From positions 1-23,880 of the forward strand of contig JAVVXN010000023.1 in NCBI GenBank assembly GCA_036651575.1: DNA of 23,880 nt. The letters are read 5' to 3'. Below the pieces are notes generated by a model that saw nothing but the letters and a program-made list of their open reading frames with translations, was not told the DNA's origin and made no database searches. A program made the translations under genes and the position numbers. The stretch comes from JAVWGW01 sp036651575. GTDB taxonomy: Bacteria; Actinomycetota; Coriobacteriia; Coriobacteriales; Eggerthellaceae. Of this stretch, positions 6,052 through 14,669 are shown one piece after another. Positions within the stretch are counted from its first letter, which is position 1; each line of letters opens with the position of its first letter.

Positions 6052-8172
6052 ATGGCTGACGAAAAGTCGTACGGCTGGGCCGGAAAGATCCTCCGCGTCA
6101 ATTTGACGACCGGTGCGATCACGACCGAACCAACCGAACCATATAAAGCATATATCGGCGGCATGGGTTTGGCGAACAAGATCATGTATGATGAAGTTCC
6201 CGCCGGAACCGACCCGCTATCACCGGAAAACAAGGTTATCTTCGCAGTGGGACCGCTGACCGCTTCGGGTACCCCCCTAGCTGGCCGCACCACCATCTGC
6301 AGCCTTTCCACTTTCACGAAAGACCACTTGGTTATCGACGCCCACTGCGGTGGCATGATCGGCGCCAAGATCAAACTGTCCGGCCACGACGCCATCGTTG
6401 TCGAAGGCAAGTCGGATCATCCGGTCTACATCAATATCAAAAATGACCAGGTCGAAATCAAGGACGCCAAGGGCGTCTGGGGCTTGGGTACCCGCGAAGC
6501 AACCGAGGCTTTGTGCCGCAAGGAAAGCGTCAAGGCTTGCGTCGCCACCATCGGGCCTGCCGGTGAAGCGCAGACCCCCTACGCCGTCATCATCAACTCC
6601 CGCAACCACTCCGCCGGCGCTGGTGTCGGTGCGGTCATGGGTTCGAAAAAGTGCAAGGCGCTTGTCGTCGAAGGGGACGGCTCGGTCAACGTCAAAGACC
6701 CGCAAGCCGTGGCCGAACTTTCCGACTACATGCTGCGTGAAATCATTGGATCCAACAACAACCACGTCGTTCCCTCAACGCAACAGGAATGGGCCGAGTA
6801 CTACGACAAGGGCTCCCGTTGGACCGCGCGCAAGGGTCTGTTCTGGGCTGCCGCCGAAGGCGAACCGATTGAAACCGGCGAACCGAAGCCGGGCGAGCTC
6901 AACACGGTTGGCTATCGCTGCATGAAGGCAACCAAGGATTTAGGGCCTGCTGCAGAAAAATATACCATCAAGATGGATGGTTGCCACAGCTGTCCGATCC
7001 ACTGCTATTCCGATTTGCGCGTCGAGGAAACGGGAAAAAATACCGGCTTTGAAATTGCCGGCAACACCTGCGCGGCAAACTTCCCCGTCAGCGTCTACAT
7101 GGAACCCTTCCTCAAGATGGGACTCAAAGAAGACGGCGACCTTTCGGTAGTCTGGGACACCACGACCGCCAACACGATGGACGAGCTGGGTCTGTGGTGC
7201 AACTACGCGCAGCTTTACCGCGATATCGCCTACTGCTACACCACGGGCGTTTTCAAGCGTGTCTTACCTGCCGACGAATACGCTTCCATCGATTGGGGCA
7301 AGTTCGACCCCTCCCGTCGCGACCCCACCGTTATGATTGAAATCTTGAACAAGATCGCGTCCAATAAATACGAAATTTCCTACCTTGCCCACGGACCGCT
7401 CGTTTGGTGCGAACGCTGGGATGAGCAGAAGTGGTTTGACAACAAGGCTTCAACCTTGGTCAACTACCGCGGCTGGCCCGTCCATCACTCCATCGAGTGC
7501 TTCGGTCAGGTTGGTGCCGTCTACAACCAAATGTTTAATCGCGATGACATGATTCACTCCGCCGTCAACTTCCAGGGTTGTGGCTTGCCGCTCGAAATCA
7601 AAAAGCAGATCGCCACTGAAGTCTGGGGCGGCGAAGATGCCATCACGGCCGACAAGAACTACACGCCGATGAACGAGCACAAGGCAAACTTCTGCTGGTG
7701 GTCCATCGTGACCGACGTGCTGCACGACAGCCTGACTTTGTGCAACTGGGTGTGGCCGATGACCATGAGCCCAACTAAAGCACGCGATTACCGCGGCGAC
7801 CTTGACCTTGAATCCAAATTCTTCAAGGCCGTCACCGGCAAGGATATGTCCACCGATGATCTCTACAACGCGGCCGCCCGCATCATGACGCTCCAGCGTT
7901 GCAATACCGTGCGCGGCATGGGCACCAACAACCTGCGCGGTGAGCACGACGTCATCACCGAGTGGGCGTTTACGAAAGATCCCGATCTCAAGCCCTTTAC
8001 CGAAGGTACGGACAAGATGGATCGCGAAGACTTCAAAACTGCGCTGACCATGGTGTATTCCCGCTTCGGCTGGGATGACACCCTGGGATGCCCGACGGCC
8101 GCCTGCCTCGACCATTTGGGCGAGATGGACGACGTCAAGCAGGAAATGCAGTCGCTGAACCTGTTGCCGTAA
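6052..8172 (+). CDS. Aldehyde:ferredoxin oxidoreductase family protein, YdhV-like
   Basis: This 706-residue cytoplasmic protein has no signal peptide. The N-terminal 'GWAGKILRVNLTTGAITTE' and 'YIGGMGLANKIMYDE' are typical of the AOR N-terminal domain, which binds a tungsten or molybdenum bis-pterin. The [4Fe-4S] ligands are C311/C314/C318 (CHSCPIHC) and C564 in 'DSLTLCNW', matching the family pattern of three clustered cysteines plus one distant one. ATG 6052 follows GGGAGAAG and gives the classical family N-terminus, so an extended frame from 5932 is rejected. Length (about 700) is closer to YdhV/benzoyl-CoA-type AOR relatives than to the roughly 605-residue archaeal AOR. The physiological substrate is unknown. 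The divergent YdhY-like ferredoxin is the likely electron partner. Confidence 0.93.
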   Translation: MADEKSYGWAGKILRVNLTTGAITTEPTEPYKAYIGGMGLANKIMYDEVPAGTDPLSPENKVIFAVGPLTASGTPLAGRTTICSLSTFTKDHLVIDAHCGGMIGAKIKLSGHDAIVVEGKSDHPVYINIKNDQVEIKDAKGVWGLGTREATEALCRKESVKACVATIGPAGEAQTPYAVIINSRNHSAGAGVGAVMGSKKCKALVVEGDGSVNVKDPQAVAELSDYMLREIIGSNNNHVVPSTQQEWAEYYDKGSRWTARKGLFWAAAEGEPIETGEPKPGELNTVGYRCMKATKDLGPAAEKYTIKMDGCHSCPIHCYSDLRVEETGKNTGFEIAGNTCAANFPVSVYMEPFLKMGLKEDGDLSVVWDTTTANTMDELGLWCNYAQLYRDIAYCYTTGVFKRVLPADEYASIDWGKFDPSRRDPTVMIEILNKIASNKYEISYLAHGPLVWCERWDEQKWFDNKASTLVNYRGWPVHHSIECFGQVGAVYNQMFNRDDMIHSAVNFQGCGLPLEIKKQIATEVWGGEDAITADKNYTPMNEHKANFCWWSIVTDVLHDSLTLCNWVWPMTMSPTKARDYRGDLDLESKFFKAVTGKDMSTDDLYNAAARIMTLQRCNTVRGMGTNNLRGEHDVITEWAFTKDPDLKPFTEGTDKMDREDFKTALTMVYSRFGWDDTLGCPTAACLDHLGEMDDVKQEMQSLNLLP

Positions 8173-8223
8173 TTTCGATTTCTCCGGCGGGCGCGAAGAT
8201 CCCCACTTCCACCCGCATTTTCA

Positions 8224-8257
8224 AAACGCCCCTTGGACCGAAATCCAAGGGGCGTTT
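8224..8257. terminator. Bidirectional intrinsic terminator
   Basis: A perfect 14-bp stem (8224-8237 with 8244-8257) encloses a 6-nt loop CCGAAA. The minus strand continues as TTTTGAAAAT and the plus strand has only three Ts. It separates the AOR-family gene from the convergent folC gene. Confidence 0.8.
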
Positions 8258-8311
8258 GCGTATGCCTTCGATTTACCCTCGGGCACCCTTGAGGCCCCGA
8301 AACAGGCGTGT

Positions 8312-9652
8312 CTATTCGGCAGAAACCTTCGAGCAGTCCCCCAGCGCGGCCTTGATATCGGCGAGGGAATACAGACTGCCGAACGCGCACACCAGCCCGG
8401 TTGGACCGGCGATTTCGCGCGCGCGGGCAACGGCGTCGGAAGCATCGCGCGCGACGAAAGTACGTTTACTGGCAGTGCATCCCAGCATATCCTGGCAGGT
8501 CCACCGAATCGCGCTTGCCAGCTTATCGGCAGGGAGAGCGCGCGGATTGTCCGGTGTGATGGTTATGAATGCAGCACCGAGCGGCATGACGATTTCAAGC
8601 ATCTCGGGATAATCTTTATCTTTGAGGACGCCGATGATAAACACCGGTCGCATGCCGGGAAAGCTTGCCTTCAGCGAATTGACCAACGCCTGCGCACCTT
8701 CGATATTGTGCCCACCATCAACAACGAACGTCGGATCTGCCGCAACAATTTCAAACCGCCCGGGCCATTTCGTTTGCGCCAGACCATCGCGCAAAGCTTC
8801 ATCGGTGATGTTCCATCCTTTTTCACGCAACACCTCGACGGTTTCGAGGGCAAGCGTTGCGTTGAAGGGCTGATAGCTCCCCATAAGCCCGATGTCCAGA
8901 TCGGTGTATCCCCTGTAGGAAAAACGGTAGCGGGGGTGGGCTGGCGTCGCGACCGACGCGATCGTTACCTGGGAAAAATCAGAAATACGCACCGTCGTAT
9001 CGCGACTTGCAGCCACCCCTTCGACAACCTGCAAAGCAGACGCCTCCTGCGGCCACGACACCACGGGCGCTCCGCGTTTGATGATGCCGGCCTTTTCGCC
9101 CGCAATTGCGGCGAGAGTTTTTCCCAAATATGCCGTATGGTCAAGCGCGATCGACGCGATCACGCATACCTCGGGAGCGGCGATAACATTGGTGGAATCA
9201 AGCCTTCCGCCCAACCCCACTTCAAGGACAACGATGTCACATGTCTGTCGCGCAAAATGAAGCAGCGCCACCGCCGTCATCAGCTCAAATTCGGTGGGGT
9301 GATCCTCCATAGCATCAGCCGCCTGCTTGACGCTCAGCGTAACCTCCGTCAGATCAACCGTGGAAATATTGACGCCATCAATGCGGATGCGTTCTTCAAA
9401 CTCAATGATATAGGGGCTGGTGAACAGCCCCGTTTTGTACCCAGCCTCCTGCAAAATCTGCGCCAGAAAGGCACAGGTCGAACCCTTGCCGTTCGTTCCC
9501 GCCACATGCACGAACCGCAAACTATCCTGCGGGTTGCCCAAACGCTTCAGCAACTCAACGGTGCGCTCAAGCCCCAAACGCGAATCCATCCAACGCGGTT
9601 CGTTTATGTAGACAACCGGATCAAACGCATGCGCGTCAAAGCTGGAAGGCAT
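8312..9652 (-). CDS. folC: Folylpolyglutamate synthase / dihydrofolate synthase
   Basis: This 446-residue cytoplasmic ligase would add L-glutamate to folates (and to dihydropteroate if bifunctional) in an ATP-dependent reaction. The ATP-binding loop GTNGKGST is at residues 52-59, 'FTSPYI' follows at about 77-82, and the Mur-ligase-type lysine motif 'GEKAGIIKRG' lies in the central domain. 'DGGHNIEG' begins the C-terminal ligase domain. The length is normal for the family. The ATG shares a base with the stop of nfnB (TAATG at 9654-9650), so it is translationally coupled to the nfn operon, an unusual but probably cotranscriptional arrangement. An EIID-like or MurC function is unlikely given the folate-type order of motifs. 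Confidence 0.95.
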   Translation of the reverse strand: MPSSFDAHAFDPVVYINEPRWMDSRLGLERTVELLKRLGNPQDSLRFVHVAGTNGKGSTCAFLAQILQEAGYKTGLFTSPYIIEFEERIRIDGVNISTVDLTEVTLSVKQAADAMEDHPTEFELMTAVALLHFARQTCDIVVLEVGLGGRLDSTNVIAAPEVCVIASIALDHTAYLGKTLAAIAGEKAGIIKRGAPVVSWPQEASALQVVEGVAASRDTTVRISDFSQVTIASVATPAHPRYRFSYRGYTDLDIGLMGSYQPFNATLALETVEVLREKGWNITDEALRDGLAQTKWPGRFEIVAADPTFVVDGGHNIEGAQALVNSLKASFPGMRPVFIIGVLKDKDYPEMLEIVMPLGAAFITITPDNPRALPADKLASAIRWTCQDMLGCTASKRTFVARDASDAVARAREIAGPTGLVCAFGSLYSLADIKAALGDCSKVSAE

Positions 9653-11091
9653 TACAGCGCCTGCAAATAATCCACGATACCCGCAGCGGCACGCTTGCCG
9701 GCGCCCATCGCGAGGATCACCGTTGCCGAGCCGATCACCACATCGCCTCCGGCATACACACCCGGAACCGACGTTGCACAGGTCTCGCTATCAGCCATGA
9801 TCAAATTTCGAGACGTTGTTTCTAGGCCCGGTGTCGTTTCTGCAACCAACGGGTTGGTTTTCGATCCAACGGCAATCACCAGCATGTCGATGTCGATCGT
9901 AAATTCACTGCCGGAAATTTCAACGGGGCGACGGCGACCGCTTTCGTCGGGTTCACCCAGCTCCATACGAACGCATTCCAGCCCCGAAATCCAGCCCTTA
10001 TCGTCACCGAAGGCACGCGTCGGGTTGGTCAGTAATTGAAAGTGAATGCCTTCCTGTTCTGCGTGATGCAGTTCTTCGGCACGAGCCGGCATCTCCTCTT
10101 TGCTGCGGCGATACACAATCGTCACATCGGCACCCAAACGACGCGCCGTACGCGCCGCATCCATAGCCACGTTGCCGCCACCGACAACGACGCAACGCTT
10201 GCCGGTATACACCGGTGTTGCATATTCGGGGAAACGATACGCCTTCATCAGATTTACGCGGGTTAAAAGCTCACTTGCGACCATCGCGCCATTGAGACCT
10301 TCGCCTTCAATACCCAGATACCCCGGAAGGCCCGCACCCGTTCCGACAAACACGGCGTCAAAACCCTTTTCTTCCTTCAATTCTTCGATGCTGAACAGCT
10401 TGCCGACAAGGGCGTTCACCTTAAATTCCACGCCCAAGTCCTCGATGGCGGAAACCTCGCGCGCCACCAGATCTTTCGGGAGACGAAATTCGGGGATGCC
10501 GTAGGTCAACACACCGCCAACCTTGTGCAGCGCCTCAAACACCGTGACAGAAACACCCCGTTTTGCCAACTCTCCCGCACAGGTAAGCGAAGCGGGGCCC
10601 GAACCGACTACCGCAACGCGCTTGGCGGAAAGCTGCGCAGACACAGCCATACTCGCATCTTCGGCCTGGGCTGCGGCCAGAGCGACAGCAGCTTCTTCAG
10701 GGTGATCAAACGCCCAATCGGCGACAAACCGTTCGAGATGACCGATACCCACCGGCTCTCCGTTGTTACCCCGTGTGCACTTGCCTTCGCACTGATGCTC
10801 CTGCGGGCATACCCGGCCGCAGATAGCGGGCAGGGTGTTGGTGTTCTTCACGATGGCGTAAGCACGAGCGAATTCGCCTTCGCCAACCGCGCGGATAAAT
10901 TCAGGGATCGGCACGCCGACCGGGCAGCCCGATACGCAGGGCGCCTTGGGACAATGAATGCAGCGTTTCGCTTCGTTGACTGCCTCTTGTTCGGTATAAC
11001 CGCACGAAACTTCCTCGAAGTTTGTCGCGCGCAGCACGGGATCGAGTTCGGCCATCGGGGTTTTAACCTTTTGCATGTTCGCTTTCGCCAT
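9652..11091 (-). CDS. nfnB: NfnB-like NADPH/ferredoxin flavoprotein (GltD-like fold)
   Basis: This 479-residue protein has two N-terminal [4Fe-4S] sets (C44/47/52/56 and C91/95/101/105), an FAD Rossmann motif VVGSGPAS (161-168) and a NADPH Rossmann motif VVVGGGNVAMDAAR (301-314). It matches the large subunit of NADH-dependent ferredoxin:NADP+ oxidoreductase (NfnB), which is often annotated as the small chain of glutamate synthase. The nfnA neighbour directly upstream (2-nt gap) identifies it as Nfn and not glutamate synthase, as no large GltB-type chain is present. In known systems NfnAB bifurcates electrons of NADPH to ferredoxin and NAD+, or the reverse. An alanine-rich linker (about 134-155) lies between the iron-sulfur and FAD domains. 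GGGGGAG precedes the ATG. Confidence 0.93.
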   Translation of the reverse strand: MAKANMQKVKTPMAELDPVLRATNFEEVSCGYTEQEAVNEAKRCIHCPKAPCVSGCPVGVPIPEFIRAVGEGEFARAYAIVKNTNTLPAICGRVCPQEHQCEGKCTRGNNGEPVGIGHLERFVADWAFDHPEEAAVALAAAQAEDASMAVSAQLSAKRVAVVGSGPASLTCAGELAKRGVSVTVFEALHKVGGVLTYGIPEFRLPKDLVAREVSAIEDLGVEFKVNALVGKLFSIEELKEEKGFDAVFVGTGAGLPGYLGIEGEGLNGAMVASELLTRVNLMKAYRFPEYATPVYTGKRCVVVGGGNVAMDAARTARRLGADVTIVYRRSKEEMPARAEELHHAEQEGIHFQLLTNPTRAFGDDKGWISGLECVRMELGEPDESGRRRPVEISGSEFTIDIDMLVIAVGSKTNPLVAETTPGLETTSRNLIMADSETCATSVPGVYAGGDVVIGSATVILAMGAGKRAAAGIVDYLQAL

Positions 11092-11093
11092 GA

Positions 11094-11942
11094 TTACTCC
11101 CCCTTCTCGGCGGTGCAGAAATGATCTTCGGCAGACTGCCTCGCCTGCGTTTCAAATGAACGATACTGCACGCCGCGTCGCATGGCGTCATCAAAATCAA
11201 CCAGATGACCATCAAAGTCGGGGCCATCGACGCAGGCATGCATATAGTCATCGCCCACCTTCACCCGGCAGCCACCGCACATGCCGGTACCATCGACCAT
11301 CAGCGGATTCATGGAAACAAGAGTCTTTATGTTATAGGGCTTCGTCGTTGCCGCCACAAACTTCATCATGATGACCGGCCCAACCGCCAAAACCAAATCG
11401 TAATCGGCGCCTTCATCGATGCGAGCTTGCAGAGCCTGGGTAACCAAACCCTTATTGCCGTTTGACCCATCGTCGGTCATGATGATCTGACGCGTGGAGT
11501 GCGCTGCGATTTCATCTTCAAGCAACACGAGATCGATAGTGCGAAAACCCGTAATCACATCGACTTCGCATCCGTTTTCAAACAACCACTTTGCCTGCGG
11601 ATACGCAATCGCGGTACCCAGGCCACCTCCGATAACGCAGGCGCGACGAGCGCCGGCCAGCTCGGTCGGGTTACCCAAAGGGCCCGCGAAATCAAGCAGG
11701 GATTCCCCCACGTTCATGTGCGCGAGCTGCAACGTTGTCGCACCCACCGCCTGGAAGACGATCGTGATCGTGCCCGCCTGCGGGTCACAGTCGTTCATCG
11801 TCAAAGGGATGCGCTCGCCCACTTCATCGATGCGCAGCATGATAAACTGGCCAGGTTTGATTTTTGCCGCAATTTCTGGCGCGCTGACAACCATGCGCGT
11901 GACTTCAGAATTGAGTGCTTCAACTTCAAGAATCGGATACAC
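11094..11942 (-). CDS. nfnA: NfnA-like FAD/NAD-binding [2Fe-2S] subunit
   Basis: This 282-residue ferredoxin-reductase-fold protein has an FAD motif RIPLTMND (44-51), a NAD-binding segment VIGGGLGTAIAYP (103-115) and a C-terminal [2Fe-2S] motif using D218/C222/C225/C237 (DGTGMCGGCR then C). An aspartate plus three cysteines is the ligand set described for NfnA. The start codon is GTG, with AAAGGA 9 nt upstream. It is the first gene of the leftward nfnA-nfnB-folC operon, and a strong inverted repeat lies 33 nt upstream of its start. It could also be named SudB or PyrK-like; the association with nfnB favours NfnA. The C-terminal 20 residues (after 260) look like an unstructured tail. Confidence 0.92.
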   Translation of the reverse strand: MYPILEVEALNSEVTRMVVSAPEIAAKIKPGQFIMLRIDEVGERIPLTMNDCDPQAGTITIVFQAVGATTLQLAHMNVGESLLDFAGPLGNPTELAGARRACVIGGGLGTAIAYPQAKWLFENGCEVDVITGFRTIDLVLLEDEIAAHSTRQIIMTDDGSNGNKGLVTQALQARIDEGADYDLVLAVGPVIMMKFVAATTKPYNIKTLVSMNPLMVDGTGMCGGCRVKVGDDYMHACVDGPDFDGHLVDFDDAMRRGVQYRSFETQARQSAEDHFCTAEKGE

Positions 11943-11974
11943 GGGATTTTGTCCTTTTCACCTCAAGATACGAA

Positions 11975-11999
11975 CAGCACCGCATATGATTCGGTGCTG
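11975..11999. repeat. Inverted repeat upstream of nfnA
   Basis: A perfect 8-bp inverted repeat CAGCACCG / CGGTGCTG (11975-11982 and 11992-11999) with a 9-nt spacer is located 33 nt before the nfnA GTG. It lacks a T-tract on either strand, so it looks like an operator or a leader hairpin and not a terminator. The rest of the 11943-12213 gap holds no gene. A weak GGGC/GCCC hairpin with TTTT on the minus strand near 12178-12200 could end the EIIC transcript. Confidence 0.55.
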
Positions 12000-12213
12000 C
12001 CCCACAATAGTTACGTGTTGTTGCGCCATTTTATAACATCGGCCCGCACCGCTCCCCGCAGAGCAGGTAATGGCGCTCAGATTCCTTTGAACGGACACGG
12101 TTTCTGTGAATATTCATAAGAGCCACAAAGTCACCTCTATCAAATTCCTGACACCCGATGCGCAAAGCGACCTGTTTCAAAACTTGGGCACTAAGCCCCG
12201 CAGCAATGCCGCG

Positions 12214-13272
12214 TCAGGCACAATCACTCAACAACAGGTCATCATCTTTGATAATGCCGAACCGGCGCATACCCTCGCACACAAGCCAGCTCACCAGCGC
12301 GGGCACCACCAGGCAAACCACCACAAGCCCCACCCAGTCAAAGATACCGGGCACCGTAGCACCCGCAATCCAGCCGGTGTACACCCCGATCGGACCGACA
12401 AGGCCACAGGTGCCCATGCCTGAAGCGATAGCGGGGCCGTTTTGACTGAGCTGGAACACGCACGTTGCCAAAGGACCACCGACGGCCGAAGCGACAATAG
12501 GCGGAATCCAGATGAGCGGCTTTTTCACAATATTGCCCATTTGCAGCATCGACGTGCCAATACCCTGGGAAAACAGGCCACCCCAACCGTTTTCTTTAAA
12601 GCTCATGACAGCAAATCCCACCATCTGAGCGCAGCAACCCGCCAAAGCCGCACCGCCGGCCAGCCCGGTCAGCGCCAAAGCCGCGCAAATGGCCGCAGAC
12701 GAAATGGGCAGAGTGAGGGCGATCCCGATCACAACCGCAACGATAACGCCCATAAAAAACGGCTGCAGCTCCGTTGCCCACATGATAAAGCCGCCAACAG
12801 AAGATGCCACCGCCCCGATCAGGGGAGCCGACGCGAGAGCGATACCGCAGCCGCCCGCCACGACAACGGCTGGCGTGACGATAATGTCGACCTTGGTCTC
12901 CTTTGAAACCAGTTTTCCCAGTTCGGTGGCGATGATTGCCACCACCAGCACGGCAAGCGGGCCTCCGGCACCACCCAGCGTGTTGGCGGCATAACCAACC
13001 GCCGCCAGAGAAAACAGCACCAACGCCGGGGCGCGCAAAGCGTAACCGATGGCCACCGCCATTGCCGGACCGGCCGCACTCTTTGCAAACGTACCGACCT
13101 CTCCGAAAAAGGCAATGCCCGACAAATCACCAATCGTGGACAAGATCGTGCCGATCAAAAGAGAGGCGAATAATCCTTGGGCCATAGCCGACATTGCGTC
13201 GATGGCGTAACGCTGCACCGACACCTCGATGTCTTTGCGGCGGAGAAAATCAGAGAGAGACGTCTTCTGCAT
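12214..13272 (-). CDS. Orphan EIIC-type multi-spanning membrane protein (PTS_EIIC_2-like)
   Basis: This is a very hydrophobic 352-residue protein with about ten membrane segments rich in glycine and alanine. Features such as 'DAMSAMAQGLFASLLIGTIL' near the N-terminus and 'GGAALAGCCAQMVGFAVMSFKENG' and 'GTCGLVGPIGVY' in the second half agree with the PTS_EIIC_2 family, commonly annotated as PTS sugar transporter subunit IIC. The ATG at 13272 has AAGGAG 10 nt upstream; the 65 preceding in-frame residues are cysteine- and arginine-rich and unlike a membrane protein N-terminus, so they were dropped. No IIA, IIB, HPr or enzyme I gene is in the window, so a true PTS role is doubtful. The substrate is unknown. 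Confidence 0.8.
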   Translation of the reverse strand: MQKTSLSDFLRRKDIEVSVQRYAIDAMSAMAQGLFASLLIGTILSTIGDLSGIAFFGEVGTFAKSAAGPAMAVAIGYALRAPALVLFSLAAVGYAANTLGGAGGPLAVLVVAIIATELGKLVSKETKVDIIVTPAVVVAGGCGIALASAPLIGAVASSVGGFIMWATELQPFFMGVIVAVVIGIALTLPISSAAICAALALTGLAGGAALAGCCAQMVGFAVMSFKENGWGGLFSQGIGTSMLQMGNIVKKPLIWIPPIVASAVGGPLATCVFQLSQNGPAIASGMGTCGLVGPIGVYTGWIAGATVPGIFDWVGLVVVCLVVPALVSWLVCEGMRRFGIIKDDDLLLSDCA

Positions 13273-13610
13273 AATAGCGCAGCTCCTTTTCGGCAAGCCG
13301 ATTCGTTGATAGCGGAAAACCCTGATGATACGACAAAGACACACCCCCGAGGCACCACACTTTGGCCATCGGAGCAATAGCTCTCCACGATGGGCGATTA
13401 CCCCTTTGCAATTGCGATCAGCCGTTCGACACCTCTTTTTGGCGCACCAACACCCGCAAGGACACATACCGCAAGAAGCGTCGCGCGAGGCCGGGATGCT
13501 CGAATGGAGAAAAGCGACTATACTTGCAGTTGAGAATAATTGACGACTTCAAACGCCGAGCAGACCCGCCGCATCAGCATCGACGACAGTACCCATCAGA
13601 GGAGACAACC
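13273..13610. other. Gene-free divergent intergenic region
   Basis: 338 bp lie between the start codons of the EIIC-type gene and the corA-type gene. I see no supportable gene. A TATACT at 13519-13524 on the plus strand is a possible -10 for corA, but there is no good -35. GCAATTGC near 13408 is a short palindrome of uncertain meaning. Confidence 0.5.
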
Positions 13611-14534
13611 ATGGCCACCCGTTATCGCATCGAGAATTTTCTCGAACGCGCCTTAGACCCCGGCGCGATGATGCCAAAAACCCCTTTTGTGGCCGTATTG
13701 ACCTCTCAAGAATTCGAAACCGAAATCGTTCCCACCCTCGATAAGCCGATTGCGCTGAACACCTTCGCCCGAATAGCAAGCTGTCACGTCGATGCGTTCG
13801 AGGCGGGTTTTATGGGAGACATATTTATCCCCAACAAAGATAACCTGCTTGCAGAGCCGACAACCTGCAGGTTTTTCATGAAGACCAACCGCCTTATCTT
13901 CATCGATGAAACCACGTTGTGCACCACCGTACTCGATCATCTTGCGGAAGCAAAAAACCACCAACAGCCCAGCGTCGGGCGTATTCTTTTTGAATTTCTA
14001 GGATACCTCATCAAAGACGATGCGGCATTTTTGGAAGCTTTTGAAGACGATATGGAAGCGCTTGAAGAAGAGCTCCTCGATCAAAAAACCTCCGTTGGCA
14101 ATCGCCAGATCCTCGACATTCGCCGCCAACTTTCGCGTCTCGATTACTACTACCAGCAATTGGTCGACATGGGAATAATTTTCGATCAAAACGAAAACGG
14201 CCTGTTGAGTGCCGATGATTGTCGTCTCTTTGCCATGTTTGCCCGGCGCGCCGATCGCCTGTTCGATCGAACGTGCACCATCAAAGAATACAGCCTGCAG
14301 CTCTACGAACTCTATCAAACGCAAATCAACGTTCGCCAGAACAAAACGATCCAATGGCTCACGGTGATAACGACCATCTTCGTACCCCTCACACTGATAA
14401 CCAGCTGGTATGGTATGAACTTCGAAAACATGCCGGAGCTTCATCGTCCCGAAGCCTATTTCGTCATCATCGCCATCTGCTTCGTATTGGTGTGCGTCGA
14501 GCTGATCTATTTCAAGAAGAAGAAGTGGTTGTAG
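13611..14534 (+). CDS. corA: CorA-family divalent metal transporter
   Basis: This 307-residue protein ends in two membrane helices joined by the diagnostic YGMNFENMPEL loop (the GMN motif), followed by a basic tail KKKKWL. The long, charged, helical N-terminal two thirds is the cytoplasmic funnel domain; residues such as 'FEDDMEALEEELLD' form its coiled-coil stalk. CorA proteins form pentameric channels for Mg2+ and related cations. The ATG at 13611 follows GAGGAG with 6-nt spacing, and the longer frame from 13362 is rejected because it lacks both a ribosome binding site and similarity. The gene is monocistronic in appearance. It converges with the uracil-DNA glycosylase gene, with a 135-bp gap. 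Confidence 0.93.
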   Translation: MATRYRIENFLERALDPGAMMPKTPFVAVLTSQEFETEIVPTLDKPIALNTFARIASCHVDAFEAGFMGDIFIPNKDNLLAEPTTCRFFMKTNRLIFIDETTLCTTVLDHLAEAKNHQQPSVGRILFEFLGYLIKDDAAFLEAFEDDMEALEEELLDQKTSVGNRQILDIRRQLSRLDYYYQQLVDMGIIFDQNENGLLSADDCRLFAMFARRADRLFDRTCTIKEYSLQLYELYQTQINVRQNKTIQWLTVITTIFVPLTLITSWYGMNFENMPELHRPEAYFVIIAICFVLVCVELIYFKKKKWL

Positions 14535-14669
14535 ACTCGGCTCGGTGCGAGGGATACCCCACAAAGCTTCCCCCGTCGTAGAGCTGACAGGTGTTCTTCC
14601 CCGCTTTTTTGTAGCATAGCCCCAGGTTATCCTTTATATGCTGAGCTACCACTTTCTTTCACGGACGCT

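Noticed and set aside
8708..9670. Open frame of 320 codons antisense to folC
   Set aside because: folC is secure by its P-loop and overlap with nfnB; the shadow has no known motif.
9652..11091. Glutamate synthase small chain as the identity of the nfnB gene
   Set aside because: There is no large chain nearby, and the adjacent nfnA-type gene with an Asp-Cys3 [2Fe-2S] motif fits NfnAB.
13362..13610. Upstream extension of the CorA-type gene
   Set aside because: Residues are arginine-rich and unlike CorA; GAGGAG precedes the ATG at 13611.
14590..14665. GGTAGCTCAG (minus strand, near 14650) resembles a tRNA D-arm
   Set aside because: No T-arm GGTTCRANNCC, no anticodon stem and no acceptor stem at the expected distances.
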